Position numbers and translations under genes: made by a program. DNA of 21,162 nucleotides, from NCBI GenBank assembly GCA_902489375.1, contig CABTZP010000013.1, positions 1 through 21,162 of the forward strand, written 5' to 3'. Of this stretch, positions 15,854-21,162 are shown one piece after another. The DNA comes from an uncultured Tissierellia bacterium. Lineage in GTDB: Bacteria; Bacillota; Clostridia; Tissierellales; Peptoniphilaceae. Each line of letters opens with the position of its first letter. The first letter of the stretch is position 1. The notes under the pieces were generated by a model, which searched no databases, was not told where the DNA came from, and saw nothing but the letters and a program-made list of their open reading frames with translations.

Positions 15854-17119
15854 ATGAATATTCTTTTGATTGGCGGCGGCGGCCGCGAACACGCGATCGT
15901 AAAAAAACTAAGAGAAAATCCCAGCATCGAAGAGATCTGGGCATTGCCGGGCAATGCCGGTTTTGCCGGCGAAGCAGAAGTGACCGGAATCAGCGCGGAA
16001 GACCTGGATGCCGTCCTCTCCTTTGCCAAGAATCATCCGGTGGACTATGCCGTTGTCGCTCCAGATGATCCCCTGGTTATGGGGATGGTGGACCGGCTGG
16101 AAGAAATTGGCATCCCCTGCTTCGGACCTTGTCAAAAAGCGGCCATGATTGAGGGATCGAAAGCTTTTTCCAAGGACCTGATGAAAAAATATCATATTCC
16201 GACTGCCGCTTACGAGGTCTTTACAGACCTGAAAAAGGCTTTGGATTATGTGGATACCTGTCCCATTCCCGTCGTGATTAAAGCTTCTGGCCTGGCGAAA
16301 GGCAAGGGCGTTAGCATCTGCGAGGACCGGGAAGGGGCCAGGGCGGCCCTCCGAGCCATGATGGGAGAGGGAAAATTCGGAAAATCCGGAGAAACCGTCG
16401 TCATTGAAGAATTTCTGGAAGGGCCGGAAGTTTCCGTCCTCTCCTTTACTGATGGAAAAACGCTGGTTCCCATGGTCTCCTCCATGGACCATAAAAGGGC
16501 CTTTGACGGGGACCGGGGGCCAAATACCGGCGGTATGGGCGCTGTCGCCCCCAACCCCTACTACACCAAAGAAGTGGCCGATCTTTGCATGGAAAAGATC
16601 TTTCTTCCCACGATCCGGGCTATGGCCCAGGAAGGACGGCCTTTTAAAGGCTGCCTCTACTTCGGGCTGATGCTCACCCAAGATGGGCCAAAGGTCATTG
16701 AGTACAACTGCCGCTTTGGCGATCCAGAAGCTCAGGTCGTCTTACCCCTTCTCCAATCCGACCTTTTCACCATTATGAAAGCGGTCACTGAGGAGAAGCT
16801 GGATCAGGTCCAGGTTTCCTTTTCCAATGCCCGGGCCTGCTGCGTCGTCATGGCGTCCAAAGGATACCCCCTTTCCTATGAAAAAGGCTTTCCCATTTCT
16901 TTTCCGGAAAAGCTGGGGTCCAAAATCTTTTTTGCCGGCGCCTTTGAAAACGAGGGAAAACTAGTTACAAACGGGGGCCGGGTCCTGGGCGTTACGGAAA
17001 CGGCGCCGACGCTAATGGACGCCATTGATCGCGCTTATGAAGATGTGGATCAAATCTACTTTGACAATGCCTTTTTCCGAAAAGACATTGGCCAAAGGGC
17101 ATTAAAGGCAAGGAGGTAA
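15854..17119 (+). CDS. purD: phosphoribosylamine-glycine ligase (GAR synthetase)
   Basis: PurD couples phosphoribosylamine, the product of PurF, to glycine using ATP. The 421-residue protein has the N-terminal GGGGREHA (7-14), the ATP-grasp loop GLAKGKGV, NTGGMGAVAPNPYYT and the metal/ATP-binding EYNCRFGDPEAQVVLPLL. Length is typical. AAAGGAG lies 5 bases before the ATG. purH ends 30 bases upstream and purL begins 2 bases after the stop. Because the PurF product is very unstable, close expression of purF and purD is expected. Confidence 0.97.
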   Translation: MNILLIGGGGREHAIVKKLRENPSIEEIWALPGNAGFAGEAEVTGISAEDLDAVLSFAKNHPVDYAVVAPDDPLVMGMVDRLEEIGIPCFGPCQKAAMIEGSKAFSKDLMKKYHIPTAAYEVFTDLKKALDYVDTCPIPVVIKASGLAKGKGVSICEDREGARAALRAMMGEGKFGKSGETVVIEEFLEGPEVSVLSFTDGKTLVPMVSSMDHKRAFDGDRGPNTGGMGAVAPNPYYTKEVADLCMEKIFLPTIRAMAQEGRPFKGCLYFGLMLTQDGPKVIEYNCRFGDPEAQVVLPLLQSDLFTIMKAVTEEKLDQVQVSFSNARACCVVMASKGYPLSYEKGFPISFPEKLGSKIFFAGAFENEGKLVTNGGRVLGVTETAPTLMDAIDRAYEDVDQIYFDNAFFRKDIGQRALKARR

Positions 17120-17121
17120 GG

Positions 17122-20100
17122 ATGGTTTTTCGCATTTATGTCGAAAAAAGACCAGGGCTTCAGCACCAGGCCCAGGGGATTTTAAGAGAAGCACACGAGC
17201 TTTACCATATGACGGGCCTGGAAAAGGTACGGTACGTTAAACGTTACGATGCCGGCCAGCTTTCCAAACAGCTCTTTGATCAGGCCATCCCGACCGTTTT
17301 TTCAGAGCCCATGGTGGACCGAACCTTCCTCACCCTGGAAGAAACCAAGGCAGCTGAAAAGACCCCGCCAGATTTTATCTTAGCGGTAGAAGCCCTGCCC
17401 GGCCAATTTGACCAAAGAGCCGATTCCTGCGAACAGTGTATCCAGATGCTTTCCCAGGGGGAAAGACCCCAGGTTCGGGCGGCCAACCTCTATCTCTTTT
17501 ATGGCAAGCTTTCCGAAAAAGAGAAAAATCAGCTCCGAAAACTATTGATTAATCCAGTCGATTCCCGGGAGACAGACCTTGGCCCCGTGGATACCCTGGC
17601 GCTTCCGGCCCGGGCCCCTGAAGAGATTCCCATCCTCGAAGGTTTTCGGGATTTCGATGAAAAGGGCCTCGTCCGCTTCCTTGACCAGTACGCCCTGGCC
17701 ATGGATTTGGCTGACCTTTCACTGATTCAAAAATATTTTCAGTCCCTGGACCGGGACCCTTCGATGACGGAAATTCGGATTTTGGACACCTATTGGTCAG
17801 ACCACTGCCGACACACGACTTTTGCCACGATCATTGATGACGTGCGCTTTGAGGACCCCCTTCTGGAAAAAACCTACCGAGATTATATAAAGACCCGGGA
17901 AAAGATCGGGGATAAAAAACCAATCTGCCTGATGGATCTCGGCACCATCGGCGCCAAGGCTTTAAAAGCAGCCGGAAAGCTGGATGGCCTGGACCAGTCG
18001 GAGGAAATCAACGCCTGCACGGTTAAAATCAAGGTCCGAGTGGATGGCAAGGAAGAGCCCTGGCTCCTTCTTTTCAAAAATGAGACCCATAACCATCCAA
18101 CAGAAATTGAGCCTTTCGGAGGAGCTGCCACCTGTATCGGCGGAGCCATTCGGGATCCTCTTTCCGGCCGGGCCTATGTCTATGGGGCCATGCGGCTAAC
18201 CGGGGCGGCTAATCCCCTGACCCCTGTGGAAGAGACCCTTCCCGGAAAGCTTCCCCAGTACCAGATTGTCCGGGAGGCGGCCCGGGGCTATTCCTCCTAC
18301 GGAAACCAGATCGGCCTGGCAACCGGTGGGGTTCATGAAATCTACCATCCGGGCTATGCCGCGAAGAGGATGGAAGTCGGCGCGGTCATTGGAGCCGTTC
18401 CGGAAAGACTCGTCCGCCGGGAGACCCCTGCGCCTGGAGACCTGGTCCTGCTTTTAGGCGGAAGGACCGGCCGGGATGGGATTGGCGGAGCGACAGGCTC
18501 TTCCAAGTCTCAAAATGTCAAATCAGTGGAAACGGCGGGGGCGGAAGTCCAAAAGGGCAATGCCCCGGAGGAAAGAAAGCTTCAGCGATTTTTCCGCAAT
18601 CCGGAAGCGGTTCACATGATTAAGCGCTCGAACGACTTTGGGGCCGGCGGGGTTTCCGTTGCCATCGGCGAGCTGGCCGATGGGCTAAAGATTGATCTGG
18701 ACCGGGTGCCCAAAAAATATGAGGGACTGGATGGGACCGAACTGGCCATTTCAGAATCCCAGGAAAGAATGGCCGTGGTCATTGAACCGAAGGATTTTGA
18801 CCGGTTTATGGAAATTGCCAAAGAAGAAAACCTTGAGGCAACAAAAGTCGCGGAAGTAACGGAAAAGCCCAGCCTGCTGATGACCTGGCGGGGAAAGACG
18901 ATTGTCGATTTAGACCGGTCCTTCCTGGATCAAAATGGGGCGGAAAAGCATATTTCGGTTCAAACAGGAAAGGGCGTCCTTGAAAAAGAAGGACTGGTGA
19001 AGGATCCTAAGCATTTCTCCTCAGCGATGGATCAGCTCGTCACCGATCTGAACGGCTGTTCGCAAAGGGGGCTGGTGGAAACCTTTGATTCGACCATTGG
19101 GGCCGGAACGGTTCTTATGCCCTATGGCGGAAAAAAGCAGCTGACGCCCAATGACTGCATGGTCCAGAAGATTTCTTTGGAAAAAGGAGATACGGACACG
19201 GTCTCTTTCATGGCCTGGGGATTTAATCCCTTTGTTTCCTCGAAGAGTCCTTACCATGGGGCCTATCTTGCCGTGGTCGAGTCGGTTGCCAAGCTCATCG
19301 CCGCGGGAGCAAGTCTTGATCAAACCTATCTTTCTTTCCAGGAATACTTTCCAAAAACCGGGACGGATCCTCAAAAGTGGGGGCTTCCCCTGGCCGCCCT
19401 CCTTGGAGCTTATCAGGCGCAAAAAGACCTGGGCCTAGCGGCCATCGGCGGAAAGGATTCCATGTCGGGGACCTTTGAGCAACTGGACGTTCCCCCAACC
19501 CTTATTTCCTTTGCCGTCACGACGGGTTCCGTGGACCATGTCCTTTCTTCCGAATTTAAGGGGCCGGATCATCCGGTTCAGGTCCTCCTTCCCCTTGTGG
19601 ATGAAAATGGTCTTCCCCTCCCCCAGTCTTTACGGGCCATTGAAAAGGCGGTTTTTGAAGGGGCGAAAAAAGGCGAGATTTACGCGGCTTCAGCCATGGG
19701 CATGGGGGGCATCGGACAAAAGATTTACGAAATGGCCCTGGGTAACGGGCTGGGCTTTTCCTATCAGCCCATTGACCTGGACCAACTCTTCTCTCTTGCT
19801 TATGGCGGACTGGTTTTGGAACTGGCTAAGCCTTTGGCCGAGTCGGAAGAATACACCTGTTTGAATCTTGGAAAGACCCTGGATGATCCGGTTCTCATTT
19901 ATAAAGAAGAAAGGGTTCCCATCGCGGACCTCCTTCAAAAGAGCCAGGAGAAGCTGGAGGGGGTCTTCCCCTTAACGGCAAAGACAAATCACGAAAATGT
20001 ATGCGATTTCAAGGTCCCGGAAAATACCGACCTTTGTCCGAACAGGACCGTCCGCTCAAAGTCCAAAGGCTTGATGAAAAACTTGGATTTTCCAACGGCC

Positions 20101-20916
20101 ATCGGTTCTTTCCGGCCCCAGGTGCTCATTCCCGTCTTCCCCGGCACCAATACGGAATATGATTCGGCGAAGTATGTGGAAAGAGCGGGCCTTAAAGCGA
20201 AGATCTTTGTGATCAATAATCAGGACGGCGCTTCCATTGCCCAAAGTCTGGATCTTTTCAGAAAAGATCTGAACCAGTCGCAGGTCCTCTACATCCCCGG
20301 CGGTTTTTCGGGCGGGGATGAGCCGGACGGGGCCGGCAAGTTCATCACGGCCTTTATGCGCAATGAAGGGGTCTCCGCCGGGATCAAGAGCCTCCTTGAA
20401 GGCCGCGGCGGTCTTATTCTTGGCATTTGCAACGGTTTCCAGGCGCTCATTAAGCTGGGCCTGGTCCCCTATGGAAAGATCGTCGAGCCTTCTTCCGATC
20501 AGCCAACCTTAACCTACAACACCATCGGCCGTCACCAGTCCCGGATGGTCCGCCTGCGCCTTGCCTCGGTCCAATCTCCCTGGCTCCAGGCCCTTGATCC
20601 AAAGACCATCTACACCGCGCCGATCTCTCATGGAGAGGGCCGGCTGATTGCGGATCCTGGCCTGATCAACGATCTTTTCCAAAAGGGGCAGGTGGCCACC
20701 CAGTATGTGGACTTTGCGGGGAATCCCTCCATGGACATTTTCCATAATCCCAATGGGTCAATCGCCGCGATTGAGGGGCTTCTTTCTCCCGATGGCCATG
20801 TCTTTGGGAAAATGGGCCATGCGGAAAGGGTTGGCCGGGGGCTCTACCAAAATGTCCCGGGCATCTACGATATGAAACTTTTTGAATCGGCGAAGAAATA
20901 TTTTGAGGAAAAATAA
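17122..20916 (+). CDS. purL: phosphoribosylformylglycinamidine synthase, single-chain with glutaminase domain
   Basis: This enzyme converts FGAR to FGAM with ATP and glutamine. The 1264 residues combine what B. subtilis splits into PurS, PurL and PurQ. They comprise a PurS-like N-terminal region; the synthetase core with SDHCRHTTF (226-234), FKNETHNHPTEIEPFGGA (318-335) and a second AIRS-like half; and a class I glutamine amidotransferase domain from about residue 997. The triad is intact: Cys1103 in GICNGFQ, and His1170 and Glu1172 in SHGEGR. The form matches the clostridial/streptococcal single-chain clade and is slightly shorter than E. coli PurL (1295). AGGAGG precedes the ATG by 5 bases. 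It is the last gene of the cluster and ends 3 bases before a strong terminator. Its live glutaminase contrasts with the altered one in the PurF-like protein. Confidence 0.97.
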   Translation: MVFRIYVEKRPGLQHQAQGILREAHELYHMTGLEKVRYVKRYDAGQLSKQLFDQAIPTVFSEPMVDRTFLTLEETKAAEKTPPDFILAVEALPGQFDQRADSCEQCIQMLSQGERPQVRAANLYLFYGKLSEKEKNQLRKLLINPVDSRETDLGPVDTLALPARAPEEIPILEGFRDFDEKGLVRFLDQYALAMDLADLSLIQKYFQSLDRDPSMTEIRILDTYWSDHCRHTTFATIIDDVRFEDPLLEKTYRDYIKTREKIGDKKPICLMDLGTIGAKALKAAGKLDGLDQSEEINACTVKIKVRVDGKEEPWLLLFKNETHNHPTEIEPFGGAATCIGGAIRDPLSGRAYVYGAMRLTGAANPLTPVEETLPGKLPQYQIVREAARGYSSYGNQIGLATGGVHEIYHPGYAAKRMEVGAVIGAVPERLVRRETPAPGDLVLLLGGRTGRDGIGGATGSSKSQNVKSVETAGAEVQKGNAPEERKLQRFFRNPEAVHMIKRSNDFGAGGVSVAIGELADGLKIDLDRVPKKYEGLDGTELAISESQERMAVVIEPKDFDRFMEIAKEENLEATKVAEVTEKPSLLMTWRGKTIVDLDRSFLDQNGAEKHISVQTGKGVLEKEGLVKDPKHFSSAMDQLVTDLNGCSQRGLVETFDSTIGAGTVLMPYGGKKQLTPNDCMVQKISLEKGDTDTVSFMAWGFNPFVSSKSPYHGAYLAVVESVAKLIAAGASLDQTYLSFQEYFPKTGTDPQKWGLPLAALLGAYQAQKDLGLAAIGGKDSMSGTFEQLDVPPTLISFAVTTGSVDHVLSSEFKGPDHPVQVLLPLVDENGLPLPQSLRAIEKAVFEGAKKGEIYAASAMGMGGIGQKIYEMALGNGLGFSYQPIDLDQLFSLAYGGLVLELAKPLAESEEYTCLNLGKTLDDPVLIYKEERVPIADLLQKSQEKLEGVFPLTAKTNHENVCDFKVPENTDLCPNRTVRSKSKGLMKNLDFPTAIGSFRPQVLIPVFPGTNTEYDSAKYVERAGLKAKIFVINNQDGASIAQSLDLFRKDLNQSQVLYIPGGFSGGDEPDGAGKFITAFMRNEGVSAGIKSLLEGRGGLILGICNGFQALIKLGLVPYGKIVEPSSDQPTLTYNTIGRHQSRMVRLRLASVQSPWLQALDPKTIYTAPISHGEGRLIADPGLINDLFQKGQVATQYVDFAGNPSMDIFHNPNGSIAAIEGLLSPDGHVFGKMGHAERVGRGLYQNVPGIYDMKLFESAKKYFEEK

Positions 20917-20919
20917 GAA

Positions 20920-20967
20920 GGGGGCTGTGTCAGAACAAGCAAATCGTTCGATACAGCTCCCTTTTTT
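20920..20967 (+). terminator. intrinsic terminator after purL
   Basis: GGGGGCTGT (20920-20928) pairs with ACAGCTCCC (20953-20961) with one G-U pair. The stem extends inward through GTCAGAAC and GTTCGATAC with one bulged A. Six T follow (20962-20967). The position directly after the purL stop makes this the end of the purine operon. Confidence 0.88.
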
Positions 20968-21162
20968 AATTTTGGCTTGATTGCAGGGCCAATGGCGGAA
21001 AGAATGATAGTGGATAGTCCAGGTTGAGAAAAACGAATGATCCTAATGATGGCATGTAAGTGGGAATTCTAATGTTGCCAAAAACCACTTACGAAATATA
21101 AGTGGGAAATGGAAAGTCTCACTTCCCCGTTTATCATTTTTAAGTGGGGATTGGCAAGTCTC
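20968..21162. repeat. non-coding end segment with 42-base periodic repeats, possibly a mobile-element end
   Basis: No gene is seen after the purL terminator. TAAGTGGG occurs at 21057, 21099 and 21141, exactly 42 bases apart, and a looser AGTGG copy starts at 21009. The last two units match at 19 of 22 positions (TAAGTGGGAAATGGAAAGTCTC against TAAGTGGGGATTGGCAAGTCTC). Inverted pieces lie between them: CCACTTAC at 21085-21092 mirrors GTAAGTGG at 21056-21063, and CACTT recurs at 21120. TTGCCA at 21075-21080 mirrors TTGGCA in the last unit. Repeated sites of this kind occur at the ends of some insertion sequences, for example the IS21 family, where the transposase binds several copies. The window ends before any transposase could be seen. 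Confidence 0.5.

Noticed and set aside
20920..20961. GGGGGCTGTGTCAGAAC after purL as the inverted end of an insertion sequence
   Set aside because: The sequence resembles some element ends, but it forms a complete stem with T6 directly after the purL stop and is fully explained as a terminator. No target duplication or transposase is visible.
21057..21162. Regular repeats could be a CRISPR array
   Set aside because: The shared part is about 22 bases and degenerate (19/22 between the best pair, worse for the third), the gaps are only about 20 bases, and they contain inverted pieces of the repeat itself. CRISPR repeats are longer and near identical with 30-40 base spacers.

Overview
The window looks like a chromosomal segment of a low-to-mid-GC Firmicute, most likely a member of the Clostridia. 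This rests on the strong AGGAGG-type ribosome binding sites, tight purine gene packing with ATGA overlaps, T-tailed intrinsic terminators, and the clostridial style of several proteins: a single-chain PurL with its own glutaminase, a stand-alone AICAR transformylase and a PurO-type IMP cyclohydrolase. I cannot name the genus.

Layout. Positions 1-4169 are read leftward: feoB (ferrous iron transporter), then a MATE-family efflux transporter, then a broken CapA-like gene that loses its frame close to the left edge. A possible 3' end of another gene, read rightward, occupies the first 81 bases. A 290-base divergent region (4170-4459) holds a probable feoB promoter, a T-flanked hairpin and a candidate NrdR box. 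Rightward from 4460 come nrdA and nrdB, the two subunits of a class I ribonucleotide reductase.

From 7970 to 20916 there is a ten-gene purine biosynthesis cluster: purE, purC, [terminator], purF-like, purM, purN, purO-like, purB, purH (transformylase domain only), purD, purL. It includes a homologue for every step from PRPP to IMP, plus PurB, which also serves AMP synthesis. PurK is not seen. The last 195 bases hold an extra non-coding segment with a repeat of 42-base period that runs off the right edge, possibly the end of a mobile element.

The two main oddities are in the purine cluster. First, the PurF-like protein keeps its PRPP loop and all four iron-sulfur cysteines, but has lost the N-terminal cysteine and the other residues of the glutamine-hydrolysing site. 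Second, the usual bifunctional PurH is replaced by two separate genes, one of which is of the type best known from archaea. NrdA also lacks a recognisable N-terminal ATP-cone. These are variations on known pathways. I did not find a clearly new multi-gene system.
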